From contig JAJDNS010000051.1 in the NCBI GenBank assembly GCA_022340585.1, positions 16,929 to 80,928 on the forward strand: a stretch of 64,000 nucleotides of DNA, in the 5' to 3' direction. The translations under genes and the position numbers were made by a program. The notes under the pieces were generated by a model. It was not told the DNA's origin and searched no databases. It saw only the letters and a program-made list of their open reading frames with translations. Below, in pieces: positions 8,549-17,351 of the stretch (position 1 is its first letter; each line of letters begins with the position of its first letter). This stretch comes from Acidobacteriota bacterium. Lineage in GTDB: Bacteria > Acidobacteriota > Vicinamibacteria > Fen-336.

Positions 8549-8600
8549 AGCGGTCCCCGGGACGGCGTCCCTGAGCGCGCCCCACCCGTCCCCATGCTTC

Positions 8601-8630
8601 TTGCGCCCGGAGGGCGAGGGCACCTAGAGT
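8601..8630 (+). promoter_or_regulatory. Promoter of the SCO/CusF gene, probably giving a leaderless mRNA
   Basis: TTGCGC (8601-8606) and TAGAGT (8625-8630) are separated by 18 bases. The -10 element ends only seven bases before the ATG at 8638 and no Shine-Dalgarno lies between, so transcription would begin at or next to the start codon. Confidence 0.5.
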
Positions 8631-8637
8631 GGGGCGC

Positions 8638-9516
8638 ATGTCGATTCTCCGCCGTCTCGCCTTGCTGGCCCTGCTCGTGTCCCTCCTGTCGGCTGGGTGC
8701 GGGGGCGAAGCCCCCGACTCCGGCGCGAAGAGCTATCCGCTCGAGGGCAAGGTCGTGGCCGTGGACGCCGCCAACCGCAAGATCACCATCGACCACGAGG
8801 AAATCGTCAACTTCATGCCGGCCATGACCATGGCCTTCGTGGTGCGGGAGAAGGACGCGGCTCTCCTCGAGGGCGTCACCCCGGGCGACGAGGTGACCGC
8901 GCGGTTGGTGGCGCCGGATTCGCGCTACTGGATCGAGGACCTCGTCGTCGTCAAGCGGGGGACACCCGACCCGAACGCTGTTCCGCCGCCGGACGTGCAC
9001 CGGCTGCAGCCCGGCGAAGCGGTGCCGGACGTGGCCCTCGTGAACCAGGACGGTGAGGCGGTGAGACTGTCCGACTACCAGGGCCGATCCCTGGCCGTGA
9101 CCTTCGTCTACACGCGCTGCCCCTTGCCCGACTACTGCCCGCTGATGATGAAGAACTTCGCGGCTGCTCACGCCGCTCTCTGCGCGGACGCGGACCTGGC
9201 CGCCCGGACCCATCTTCTGACGGTGAGCTTCGACACCGCGCACGACACCCCCGAGATCCTCCGTGCGTTCGGGAAGCCCTTCCAGAAGACCGACCCTCCC
9301 TTCACCCACTGGGAGCTGGCCAGCGGGACCGAAGAGGCGATCCGGACCCTGGGTGGTCCCCTGGGTCTCGACTATGTCGAGGAGAGCCGCTCGTTCACCC
9401 ACAACCTGCGGACCGCGGTGATCGACCCGGAGGGGAAGCTGCGGGTCCTGCTCCGGGGCAACGAGTGGACGCCGGAGGATCTGGTGGCCGAGCTCCGGGC
9501 GGCCGCCGGACTCTGA
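8638..9516 (+). CDS. Lipoprotein with CusF-like copper domain and SCO1/SenC domain
   Basis: 292 residues. A lipoprotein signal ends at the lipobox LLSAGC (Cys21). Residues 36-105 resemble the CusF beta-barrel with the MPAMTM segment, which carries the Met ligands for Cu(I). Residues 125-292 are an SCO/thioredoxin-like domain with TRCPLPDYCP, a CX5C pair at 161 and 167. It also has a distal His255 in FTHNLRT, together the usual SCO copper/redox site with a longer spacing than classic CX3C. SCO proteins load the CuA site of haem-copper oxidases or act as thiol reductases. It is first in an operon with nitrilase and sulfatase, an unexpected pairing. Confidence 0.88.
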   Translation: MSILRRLALLALLVSLLSAGCGGEAPDSGAKSYPLEGKVVAVDAANRKITIDHEEIVNFMPAMTMAFVVREKDAALLEGVTPGDEVTARLVAPDSRYWIEDLVVVKRGTPDPNAVPPPDVHRLQPGEAVPDVALVNQDGEAVRLSDYQGRSLAVTFVYTRCPLPDYCPLMMKNFAAAHAALCADADLAARTHLLTVSFDTAHDTPEILRAFGKPFQKTDPPFTHWELASGTEEAIRTLGGPLGLDYVEESRSFTHNLRTAVIDPEGKLRVLLRGNEWTPEDLVAELRAAAGL

Positions 9517-9545
9517 GGGACGGCCCGCGGGAAGGACAAGAGAGC

Positions 9546-10463
9546 TTGAGCGAGAGCAGCCCACGGGCGACGGTGGCGGTGGTCCAGGCCGCGCCGGTCG
9601 TTCTGGACCGGGAGGCCACCCTGGAGAAGCTGGAGCGCCTGGTGGCCGAGGCCGCCGGCCTCGGGGCCCGGGTCATCGTGCTTCCCGAGGCCTTCGTGCC
9701 GGCCTACCCTGCGTCGGCGGTCTTCGGGCCGGTGTTCGGCGGCTTCTCCGACCCGGGAGCCGGCCCCGTCTTCCGCCGATTCGCCGACAACTGCGTGGAG
9801 GTGCCTTCTCGAGGGACCGAGCGCATGGGCCGGGCGGCGCGCCAGGCCAAGGCCTGGCTGTGCGTGGGGGTCAACGAGCGCACGGCCACGGGCACCCTCC
9901 ACTGCACGCTCCTGCTGTTCGCCCCCGACGGCGAGCTCCGCCAGGTCCGCCGCAAGCTCGTTCCCACCCACGACGAGCGCATGGTCTGGGGCCCCGGTCC
10001 GGCCGAGGCACCCCGGGCCGTCCCCACCGAGCTGGGCCCCGTGGGCCAGCTCGTCTGCTGGGAGAACTACATGCCCCTGGCCCGGTTCTCGCTCTACGAG
10101 TCGGGGGAGCGGATCCACCTGGCTCCCACCGCCGATGCGAGCGACGGCTGGCAGGCCACGATCCGCCACATCGCCCTGGAGGGTCGCGTCTTCGTCCTGG
10201 CCTGCAACCAGTACGTCACCCGCCAGGATTACCCGGACGACTTCGAGCTGAACGACGCCCTGGAGAAGGCCCCGGAGGTCCTGTGTCGCGGGGGCAGCGC
10301 CATCGTGGCGCCCGACGGGTCCTATCTGGCCGAGCCACTCTACGGGCGGGAAGGGATCCTCACCGCCGAGCTCGACCTCGGCCTCGTCACCGAGGGCCGC
10401 CAGCTCCTCGACGTGGCCGGACACTACTCGCGCCCCGACGCGCTTCGCCTCGCTACCGACTGA
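9546..10463 (+). CDS. Nitrilase-superfamily carbon-nitrogen hydrolase (aliphatic nitrilase-like)
   Basis: 305 residues from a TTG start at 9546 (GGAAGGACA upstream); a longer frame runs back into the SCO gene without a site. The catalytic triad of the nitrilase superfamily is visible: Glu48 in LPEAF, Lys137 in RRKLVPTHDER and Cys171 in LVCWENYMP. The WENYMP context is that of true nitrilases (branch 1), which convert a nitrile to its carboxylate and ammonia, rather than of amidases. It is cytoplasmic. It lies 29 bases after the SCO gene and 12 bases before the sulfatase, so co-transcription is likely. The natural nitrile is unknown. Confidence 0.88.
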   Translation: MSESSPRATVAVVQAAPVVLDREATLEKLERLVAEAAGLGARVIVLPEAFVPAYPASAVFGPVFGGFSDPGAGPVFRRFADNCVEVPSRGTERMGRAARQAKAWLCVGVNERTATGTLHCTLLLFAPDGELRQVRRKLVPTHDERMVWGPGPAEAPRAVPTELGPVGQLVCWENYMPLARFSLYESGERIHLAPTADASDGWQATIRHIALEGRVFVLACNQYVTRQDYPDDFELNDALEKAPEVLCRGGSAIVAPDGSYLAEPLYGREGILTAELDLGLVTEGRQLLDVAGHYSRPDALRLATD

Positions 10464-10475
10464 GGAGTCCTCACC

Positions 10476-12470
10476 ATGCCCCGACGATTCATCCCGGCTC
10501 TGGCCGTGGCCGCCTCTCTGGCCACCGTATCGTGCTCGGAGTCGGCGCCGGACCTCCCCAACATCCTCTGGATCACCGTCGAGGACATGAGCCCGAACCT
10601 CGGGGCCTTGGGCGACGCCTACGCCCTCACCCCGAACATCGACCGCCTCGCTTCGGAGAGCGTGCGGTACACGAATGCCTTCGCCACCGCGCCGGTCTGC
10701 TCCCCCTCCCGCTCCACCCTCATCACCGGTGTCTACGCCACGTCGCTGGGGACGCAGCGGCTCCGCTCCCGCTTCCCGATTCCGGCGATGATCAAGGGCT
10801 GCCCGTCGTCCCTGCGGGCGGCGGGGTACTACACCACCAACAACGTCAAGACCGACTACAACACCGCCGACGAGGCCCGTCTGATCGAGGAGTCCTGGGA
10901 CGAGAGCAGCGAGACCGCCCACTGGCGGGGCCGGGCGGAAGGGCAGCCCTTCTTCGCGATCTTCAACGACATGACCACGCACCAGTCCCGGTCCATGTCG
11001 TGGAGCTACGAGGAGTTCCAGGAGAAGGTCCAGAGCCGCCTCACTCCCGAGGAGATCCACGACCCGGACCAGGCGCCCGTCCCCCCCTACTACCCGGACA
11101 CCCCGGTGGTGCGGAAGACCATCGCCCGCTACTACGACTGCGTCACCGCCATGGACAAGAACGTGGGCCGGATCCTCGCCGAGCTCGAGGAGGATGGCCT
11201 GGCCGGGGACACCATCGTCTTCTTCTACTCCGACCACGGGGCGGGCCTGCCCCGGGGGAAGCGGGTGCTCTACGACTCGGGGACCCACGTTCCCCTTCTC
11301 ATCCGGGTTCCCGAGAAGTACCAGCACCTGGCCCCCGCCGCTCCCGGGGAGACCGTGGACCGCCTGGTGAGCTTCGTCGACTTCCCCCCCACCCTGCTGA
11401 GCCTCCTCGGCCTGGAGATCCCCGAGTACATGCAGGGGACGCCGTTCCTGGGCGCCGCCGCCGGCGAGCCGCGCGAGTACGTCTTCGGGGCCCGGGATCG
11501 GATCGACGAGGCCTACGACCTGGCCCGCTCCGTCCGGGACCGCGAGTACCTCTACATCCGGACCTACATGCCCCACCTCTCCTACAACCAGCCCAGCGCC
11601 TACCCGGACACCGCCGACATCAGCAAGGAGATCGAGCGCCTGGCCACCGCGGGACGGCTGAAGGGACCTCAGCTCGCGTACGCGGGGCCCAGACGGCCCC
11701 GGGAGGAGCTCTACGCGGTCCAGGAGGACCCGCTGCAGCTCGAGAACCTGGTGTACTCCGATGAGCACCAGGAGGCCCTGTCCCGAATGCGTCGCGAGCT
11801 GGAGAGCTGGATTCGCCGCACCCACGACGTGGGCTTCCTGCCCGAGGCAGACGCGTGGGCCCGGCTCGATGGTCACGCCACGCCCTGGGACCTGGCGCGG
11901 GACCCGGAGGCCTACCCGCAGGAGCGCATCACCGCCGCGGCCGCGATGGTGGGGCGCGAGGACGCCCTCGAGGACCAGGCGGACCTCCTGGCCGACCCCG
12001 ACGCCGCGGTCCGCTACTGGGCCGCGGTGGGCCTCGCCGCCTCGGCGCGCGCGCCCGAGAAGTCACGGGAGGCCCTCCACACCGCTCTCGGGGATTCGTC
12101 GGCCGTGGTCCGCATCGCCGCGGCCGGGGCCCTCGCCCGCCACGCGCGCCTCGCGGTCGCCGCCGAGCCCGGGCCTGGGGGCGGTCCCGAGGGCGCCGCC
12201 GCGCCGGCGCCCGCGGACGACACCGAACCCGAGCCCGACGGCCAGGCCGACCTCGACGCGGCCCTGGCCGTCCTGGAGAAGGAGCTCGCCGGCGAGGATC
12301 TCGACGCCGCCCTCCTCGCCTGCAGGACCCTCGAGCTCCTCGGCGAGCGGGCCCGTCCCGCGGCCCGGGCCATGCGGTCCGCCGCCGCTCGCTTCGAGGA
12401 CGTCGAAGGCGACCAGTCCCTCTTCATCCGCTTCTCGACCAGCGCCTTCCTGAGCCGACTCGGACGCTGA
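10476..12470 (+). CDS. Sulfatase lipoprotein (N-sulfoglucosamine sulfohydrolase-like) with C-terminal helical-repeat extension
   Basis: 664 residues. The lipoprotein signal has Cys20 in ATVSCSES. The alkaline-phosphatase-like sulfatase domain (30-430) contains metal ligands in ITVEDM and YSDHGAG and the modification motif CSPSR at 75-79, whose Cys must become formylglycine. The ITVEDMSPNLG opening is typical of heparan N-sulfatase-like (SGSH) proteins. Residues 470-664 are an Ala-rich helical region with HEAT-like units (ADPDAAVRYWAAVGLA, GDSSAVVRIAAAGALA) interrupted by a Pro/Ala linker. Expected to act at the cell surface on sulfated glycans. Third gene of the operon. Confidence 0.88.
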   Translation: MPRRFIPALAVAASLATVSCSESAPDLPNILWITVEDMSPNLGALGDAYALTPNIDRLASESVRYTNAFATAPVCSPSRSTLITGVYATSLGTQRLRSRFPIPAMIKGCPSSLRAAGYYTTNNVKTDYNTADEARLIEESWDESSETAHWRGRAEGQPFFAIFNDMTTHQSRSMSWSYEEFQEKVQSRLTPEEIHDPDQAPVPPYYPDTPVVRKTIARYYDCVTAMDKNVGRILAELEEDGLAGDTIVFFYSDHGAGLPRGKRVLYDSGTHVPLLIRVPEKYQHLAPAAPGETVDRLVSFVDFPPTLLSLLGLEIPEYMQGTPFLGAAAGEPREYVFGARDRIDEAYDLARSVRDREYLYIRTYMPHLSYNQPSAYPDTADISKEIERLATAGRLKGPQLAYAGPRRPREELYAVQEDPLQLENLVYSDEHQEALSRMRRELESWIRRTHDVGFLPEADAWARLDGHATPWDLARDPEAYPQERITAAAAMVGREDALEDQADLLADPDAAVRYWAAVGLAASARAPEKSREALHTALGDSSAVVRIAAAGALARHARLAVAAEPGPGGGPEGAAAPAPADDTEPEPDGQADLDAALAVLEKELAGEDLDAALLACRTLELLGERARPAARAMRSAAARFEDVEGDQSLFIRFSTSAFLSRLGR

Positions 12471-12830
12471 GCGTCCCCGGGCTCGGGCTGCCGCTGTGTG
12501 CGGGAGCCCCTCCTCGGTCTGCGACCACGGTCCGAGCTCGAGTGAGGTCGGGTCTCAGCGTTTCCGCCGTCCGGACGTTGGCTGCCGCTTCCTGCTCGAG
12601 GCGTGCAGGCCATCGAGGCCGCGGCGGCCGGGACCCGCCGAGGACCCTGCTCCTCTTCGAAGCCTGCGGGCCCGCAGGCGGGTGGCCGACCGCGGCCGCA
12701 CGTCCCGGAGAGCCCGACCGTGAGCGGCAGCCTGGGCTCGGCTCCTGCGAGCTGGCGTTCTCCGTGGCTCGAGAGATGCAATGCCGTCAGGCGCTGGGGT
12801 GGCGCGCCAGCGCCCGCGAGCCGAAGCAGC
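12471..12830. other. 360-base convergent intergenic region, no gene seen
   Basis: It lies between the stops of the sulfatase (plus) and the PepQ-like dipeptidase (minus). Short frames here are Arg/Pro-rich and have no initiation signal. The only structure I see is a perfect 18-base palindrome GCCTGCGGGCCCGCAGGC at 12662-12679 without an adjacent T-run, a weak candidate for a bidirectional transcription stop. Confidence 0.5.
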
Positions 12831-14138
12831 TCAGTCCGGGAGCTGCTCGCGGGTGAGGTTGCGGGGGCCGGACTCCATGACCACGACGTTGTCCTCGACG
12901 CGGATCCCGCCCAGAGGGGCCAGGGCGTCGATCGTGTCCCAGTCGAACGCCGCGGACCGGGGGCCGCTCCGGAACGGCCGGAGCAGCATCGGGATGAAGT
13001 AGAGCCCGGGCTCGATCGTGAAGACGTGGCCGGGCTCGATCATCCGGGTGTTGCGGAGGTACGGGTGCTCCTCCGGGGGCGGGGCGGGGGTTCCCGACGG
13101 GTCGGACTGCTGGCCGGCCACGTCGTGAACCTGGATGCCGAGGTGGTGCCCGATGCCGTGGGGGAAGAACGGGTGGGTGAGCCCGGTCTCGTACGCCTCC
13201 TCGGCACTCACCTTCAGGAGGCCGTGCTCGCTGAGAATCCGCCCGATCCCGCGGTGGGCCTCGAGATGGACGTCGAGGTAGGGGCGGCCAGGCCGCGACT
13301 CCTGGACGAGCTGCTGCTCCAGGGCTTCCATGGCCGGGACCATGGCCGCGAAGCGCGGGTCACACGCGGCGGTGGTGGTCGTCCGCGTGATGTCGGAGGC
13401 GTAGCGTCGCACCTGCACCCCGGCGTCGAGAAGGAGGACCCGGCCGTCGCGGACGGTCTGCTTGCTCTCGTAGTGGAGGATCGCCCCGTTCTTCTCCAGG
13501 GCCACGATGGTCGTGTAGGGCAGCTCGGCCTCGGTCGTGCCCGCCGCGCCCACGAAGGCGTGGTGGATCTCCCTCTCCGACGCCCCCGTAGCGAACGCCT
13601 CGCGGGCGGCGCGGTGGGCCCGGGCCCCGAGCACGGTGGCCTGCTCGAGGCACCGGATCTCGTAGTCGTCCTTGTAGCTGCGGTTCCAGTCGAGGCGGGA
13701 GACGAGGGCCTTCGGGTTCGCCTCCAGCCCGAGTTTGGTGGCCCGTTCCGTCTCGCTCCCGACGAAGGCAGCCCGCGACGGGGTGCCGATCCGCTCCCAG
13801 GCCGCGTCGAGGGTCCCCGCCTCCTCCAGGTCGAACTCCGGGAGCCAGAAGCCCTCGGTCACCCCTCCCTGCTCGTACCAGTAGTCCTCGGGCGCGTAGC
13901 GGATGACCCTCGGCTTGCGGCCGGGGACCACGTGCAGGAGGTGGTGGGGCCCGGTGAGGGGACACCAGTGGGCGAAGTGGGGGGTGGGCTCGAAGGGGGC
14001 GTCGCGGTCGTCGACGAAGAAGGTGAACGGGGTCCCGCTCGAGATGACGAGGGACTCGAATCCCGCCTCGGCCAGCGCCTTCTCCGTCTTCGCCTGCAGC
14101 CGCGACACGTGCCTCGAGAAGAGATCCGCGTGGGTCAT
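12831..14138 (-). CDS. pepQ: M24 metallopeptidase, PepQ-type Xaa-Pro dipeptidase
   Basis: 435 residues, close to the roughly 440 of PepQ. The C-terminal creatinase-fold domain shows the five metal ligands in order: two Asp (LLLDAGVQVRRYASDITRT), His in HGIGHHLG, Glu in FTIEPGLYF and Glu in IRVEDNVVV. The enzyme cleaves dipeptides with C-terminal proline; some members also hydrolyse organophosphates. It is cytoplasmic, with no signal. The ATG at 14138 has AAAGGTGG upstream; a start at 14171 would lack a site. It follows the sulfatase gene by 75 bases, with a possible own -10 (TATGAT on the minus strand at 14193-14198). Confidence 0.9.
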   Translation of the reverse strand: MTHADLFSRHVSRLQAKTEKALAEAGFESLVISSGTPFTFFVDDRDAPFEPTPHFAHWCPLTGPHHLLHVVPGRKPRVIRYAPEDYWYEQGGVTEGFWLPEFDLEEAGTLDAAWERIGTPSRAAFVGSETERATKLGLEANPKALVSRLDWNRSYKDDYEIRCLEQATVLGARAHRAAREAFATGASEREIHHAFVGAAGTTEAELPYTTIVALEKNGAILHYESKQTVRDGRVLLLDAGVQVRRYASDITRTTTTAACDPRFAAMVPAMEALEQQLVQESRPGRPYLDVHLEAHRGIGRILSEHGLLKVSAEEAYETGLTHPFFPHGIGHHLGIQVHDVAGQQSDPSGTPAPPPEEHPYLRNTRMIEPGHVFTIEPGLYFIPMLLRPFRSGPRSAAFDWDTIDALAPLGGIRVEDNVVVMESGPRNLTREQLPD

Positions 14139-14192
14139 CGAAACCACCTTTCCTGAGGGAAACCCCTCCACCCCAGCCGGCGAGCGCCCTCC

Positions 14193-14198
14193 ATCATA
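14193..14198 (-). promoter_or_regulatory. Possible -10 element of the pepQ gene
   Basis: TATGAT on the minus strand, 55 bases before the ATG at 14138. No good -35 is seen, so this is only a candidate. Confidence 0.3.
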
Positions 14199-14213
14199 CG
14201 GCGCAGCAGCGAG

Positions 14214-15986
14214 TCACGGCGGGGCCCGACGGTCGAGTCGCACGGCCATGAGGTCCAGGACCCTGCCCCGCCCGTTCTCGATGGCCTCGAGGGTCAGGCG
14301 CACCCGGCCCCGGGGAAGCTCGAGAGGCCCGAGAGGGAGCCGCTCCCACTCCATCTCGTACACCTCCTTGCGGGGAACCCGGTCGGGGGAGGGGACCTGG
14401 TGGATCGCCGTCGCCGTGACCGTCGCCGCGGCCTCGCTCTCGCCCGCGGACACGCGGACGCGGGCGCCCGCCTCGTCCTCGGGGCAGAGGTACTCGAGGC
14501 TCACGTCGTAGGTGCCCGCCTCCACCACGTCCAGCTCCCACCAGAGGCGCGCGTCCGTGTCCGTCCAGCTCGTGAGCCAGTCGTTCGCCCAACCCTGCCC
14601 CTGCTCGAACGCGGGTCCGCCTTCGAACCAGGCCTGGGTCGCGGGGAGGGACACCGGGTTCTCCTCGGGGAACCCCACCGGGATGGGGAAGCGGGTGAAG
14701 CCCGCGCGGGTCACGTCGCGGAACCAGGCGTCGTACTCCGCGGCGAGGCGGGCGGTGATCTCGGGATGAGCTCCGGCGATGTCGTTCTGCTGTCCCGGGT
14801 CGCCCTCCATGTCGTACAGCTGCCAGCCCTCGCCCTCGTCGACCGCGCGGTAGCGCTGGGTCCGCGCCGCCCCGGGAGCCGGCTGGGGTTCGCGGTCGAG
14901 GAAGCGGTGGCTGAAGAGCGTCCGGTCCGGCCAGCCCGCGGTGCCTCCCTCCAGGAGGGGGCGCAGGCTCTGGCCGTCGAGCTCCAGGCCCTCGGGGACG
15001 GAGACCCCGGCGAGGTCGAGGAGCGTCGGCAGCAGATCCACCCCGGAGGCGATCGGCGCCACCTCGCGCGGAGCGAGGTGGCCGGGCCAGGAGACGAAGC
15101 AGGGCACGCGCACCCCGCCCTCGTGGACGCTTCCCTTGGTCCCCCGCATCCCGCCGTTGAACCGCGCACCGTTGGGCCCGTTGTCACCGAAGAAGACGAC
15201 GATGGTGTCGCGGGCGAGACCCTGGGCCGCGAGGGCGTCGAGGATTCGCCCGACGTTGTCGTCGAGGCTCTCGACCATGGCGTAGACCGCCGCGGTCCGG
15301 TCGTCGAGACCCCGGGCCTTCACGCGGTCGAAGTACGGGTCGGGCACCTGGAAGGGAGAGTGGGGTGTGTTGTAGGCCAGGTACAGGAACAACGGCCGCT
15401 CGTGCGGGCCCTGGAGGATGCCGAGCGCCTCCTCGGTGAGCACGTCGTTGATGTAGCCCCTGGTCCGGACCGGCTCCGTGCCCCGCAGGAGCCAGGTGTC
15501 GAAATAGTTGTTCCAGTGCCCGCGCCGGAAGCCGAAGAAGGTCTCGAACCCCTGTCCCTCGGGCGAGTAGGGGTAGTGCTCGCCGTTGTGCCACTTGCCG
15601 ACCATGGCCGTGCGGTAGCCCGCGTCGCGCAGGATCTCCGCGAGCGTCACCTCCTCCGCCCGCAGGGTCTCCTTGCCCCGCGTCACCCCCCAGACTCCGC
15701 CGCGCAGCGAGTCCCGCCCGGTGAGGAAGGCCGCCCGGGTCGGAGAGCAGAGGGGGCTGACGTAGAAGCGGTCGAAGCGCACCCCGGAGCGGGCCAGGGC
15801 GTCGAGACGGGGGGTCCGCACGTCCGGGTTCCCGTGGAGAGAGAGGTCGCCCCAGCCCTGGTCGTCGGTGAGGATCACGAGGATGTGGGGCCGCTCGGTC
15901 TGCGGGGCCGTTCGGGAGGCGCCGGTCCCGGCCAGGGTGGCCAACGCAATCACCAGGAGAGACGGAATCCGGGAGTCGACACGCAC
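14214..15986 (-). CDS. Arylsulfatase A-type sulfatase with C-terminal carbohydrate-binding-like domain
   Basis: 590 residues, GTG start at 15986. A signal peptide (1-25) is followed by a type I sulfatase domain: ILTDDQGWGDLS holds the metal aspartates and CSPTR (80-84) is the formylglycine motif. FFGDNGPNG and WPGHLAPRE follow, as in arylsulfatase A-like enzymes. After about residue 470 a jelly-roll-like region begins (WWELDVVEAGTYDVSLEY), as in proteins that bind sugars or cap sulfatases. It should act outside the cytoplasm on sulfate esters. A TAGGGT -10 lies ten bases before the GTG with no Shine-Dalgarno, so the mRNA may be nearly leaderless. The N-terminal residues could instead start slightly downstream. 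Confidence 0.87.
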   Translation of the reverse strand: MRVDSRIPSLLVIALATLAGTGASRTAPQTERPHILVILTDDQGWGDLSLHGNPDVRTPRLDALARSGVRFDRFYVSPLCSPTRAAFLTGRDSLRGGVWGVTRGKETLRAEEVTLAEILRDAGYRTAMVGKWHNGEHYPYSPEGQGFETFFGFRRGHWNNYFDTWLLRGTEPVRTRGYINDVLTEEALGILQGPHERPLFLYLAYNTPHSPFQVPDPYFDRVKARGLDDRTAAVYAMVESLDDNVGRILDALAAQGLARDTIVVFFGDNGPNGARFNGGMRGTKGSVHEGGVRVPCFVSWPGHLAPREVAPIASGVDLLPTLLDLAGVSVPEGLELDGQSLRPLLEGGTAGWPDRTLFSHRFLDREPQPAPGAARTQRYRAVDEGEGWQLYDMEGDPGQQNDIAGAHPEITARLAAEYDAWFRDVTRAGFTRFPIPVGFPEENPVSLPATQAWFEGGPAFEQGQGWANDWLTSWTDTDARLWWELDVVEAGTYDVSLEYLCPEDEAGARVRVSAGESEAAATVTATAIHQVPSPDRVPRKEVYEMEWERLPLGPLELPRGRVRLTLEAIENGRGRVLDLMAVRLDRRAPP

Positions 15987-16027
15987 GGTGGCCCGACCCT
16001 AGCACGGAGAATCGTTGCCCGCACACC

Positions 16028-17251
16028 TCAGCTGATGGGCTCGAGCCGGTACACCTCGCCACCGAGGTCGACGACGTAGACCTCGCCGTCGGCGTCGACG
16101 CCGAAGGTCGAGATGCGGTCGATGCCTTCGAGGCCGGCGGTCCAGTCCCGCTGGTCCGTCGCCACGCCGTCCGCGAGGCGGAACGACCGCACGAAGCCGG
16201 TGCAGAAGTCGCCGTAGAAGTACGTCCCGACCAGGTCCGGCATCCGGCATCCGGCGTACACCGCCCCGCCGATGACCGAGCAGCCTTCCCGATGGCTGTA
16301 GTCGAGGACGGGCATGGTGATGCCGGACGTGTCGCACCCACTCGGAGGGTCGTAGCAGAGGGTGCCCTCGGTCAGGTTCCAGCCGTAGTTCTCCCCGCCC
16401 CCGCGGGTGGCGAGGCCGACGTCGATCTCCTCCCGCGCGGACTGCCCGACGTCGCCGATGTAGAGGTCGCCGGTGGCCCGGTCGAAGGACATGCGGAAGG
16501 GGTTGCGGAGGCCGTAGGCCCAGATCTCGGCCTCGGCCCCGGCGGTGGAGAGGAAGGGGTTGTCGGCGGGCACCGCGTAGGGTGCGCCGGAGTCCACGTC
16601 GATTCTCAGGATCTTGCCGAGGAGCACCCCGAGGTCCTGTCCCGAGCCGAGGGGGTCGCCTCCCGACCCCCCGTCGCCAAGGGCGATGTAGAGGAGGCCG
16701 TCGTTGCCGAAGGCCACCGCACCGCCGTTGTGGTTGGCGAAGGGCTGGGGAACGAGGAGGCGCACGCGCTCCGTCGCGGGGTCGGCCCCATCGGCCGAGG
16801 TCGCCCGAAACTCCGAGATCCGCGTGGCCCCGGACGGGTTGGTGTAGTTGACGAAGAAGCGCCCGTTCGTGGCGAAGTCGGGGTGAAAGGCGAGTCCGAG
16901 GAGCCCGCGCTCACCGCCGGAAGCGATCCGGTCGGAGATGTCGAGGAAGGGCTCCGGACTCACCTGGCCGCCGAGGATGATCTTGATGAGGCCCCCTTGC
17001 TCGACCACGTAGAGCCGCTCGGGGTCCCCGGGGGCCGCCTGCAGGTCGAGGGGGCGCTCGAAGCCCGAGGCGACGAGCCGTGCGCCGAGAGACGGGATGC
17101 CCGGGACCGGCTCCCCCGCGGCGCAGGACGCTGCCGGGGGCGTCGCGGTGGGTGTGGGCGAGGGCGCAGTGCTCCCGTCGCCGCCACACGCACCGAGGAA
17201 CGCGGCCATCAACGCCACCCCAGCGACACGATTCCCCGTCGATCCAGCCAT
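16028..17251 (-). CDS. PQQ-dependent sugar dehydrogenase-like lipoprotein (glucose/sorbosone dehydrogenase family)
   Basis: 407 residues. The lipobox LGACGG ends the signal at about residue 20, followed by a Thr/Pro linker. The beta-propeller region has GERGLLGLAFHPDF, ANHNGGAVAFGNDGLLYIALGDGG, ILRIDVD and WAYGLRNPFRMSFDR. These are the hallmark blocks of GSDH/soluble glucose dehydrogenase proteins, including the His of the NHNGG loop near the PQQ site. Such proteins oxidise aldoses in the periplasm using PQQ; many family members have no proven substrate. Start chosen at ATG 17251 with a GGGGG-containing site; the longer frame adds a non-signal N-terminus. A TAGACT -10 lies at 17280-17285 on the minus strand. 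Confidence 0.85.
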   Translation of the reverse strand: MAGSTGNRVAGVALMAAFLGACGGDGSTAPSPTPTATPPAASCAAGEPVPGIPSLGARLVASGFERPLDLQAAPGDPERLYVVEQGGLIKIILGGQVSPEPFLDISDRIASGGERGLLGLAFHPDFATNGRFFVNYTNPSGATRISEFRATSADGADPATERVRLLVPQPFANHNGGAVAFGNDGLLYIALGDGGSGGDPLGSGQDLGVLLGKILRIDVDSGAPYAVPADNPFLSTAGAEAEIWAYGLRNPFRMSFDRATGDLYIGDVGQSAREEIDVGLATRGGGENYGWNLTEGTLCYDPPSGCDTSGITMPVLDYSHREGCSVIGGAVYAGCRMPDLVGTYFYGDFCTGFVRSFRLADGVATDQRDWTAGLEGIDRISTFGVDADGEVYVVDLGGEVYRLEPIS

Positions 17252-17351
17252 GAGACCCCCCGCTTGCCCTGAGACCACCAGTCTAGCCCGTGGCCCGCAC
17301 CCCGGTCCTGTGTCCCCGGTCACCGCACCGAAGGGCGGAGACGGTGACGCG

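Noticed and set aside
12471..12830. Possible small gene or RNA between the sulfatase and the PepQ-like gene
   Set aside because: Short frames are Arg/Pro-rich without a start signal, and apart from one 18-base palindrome no RNA fold is apparent.
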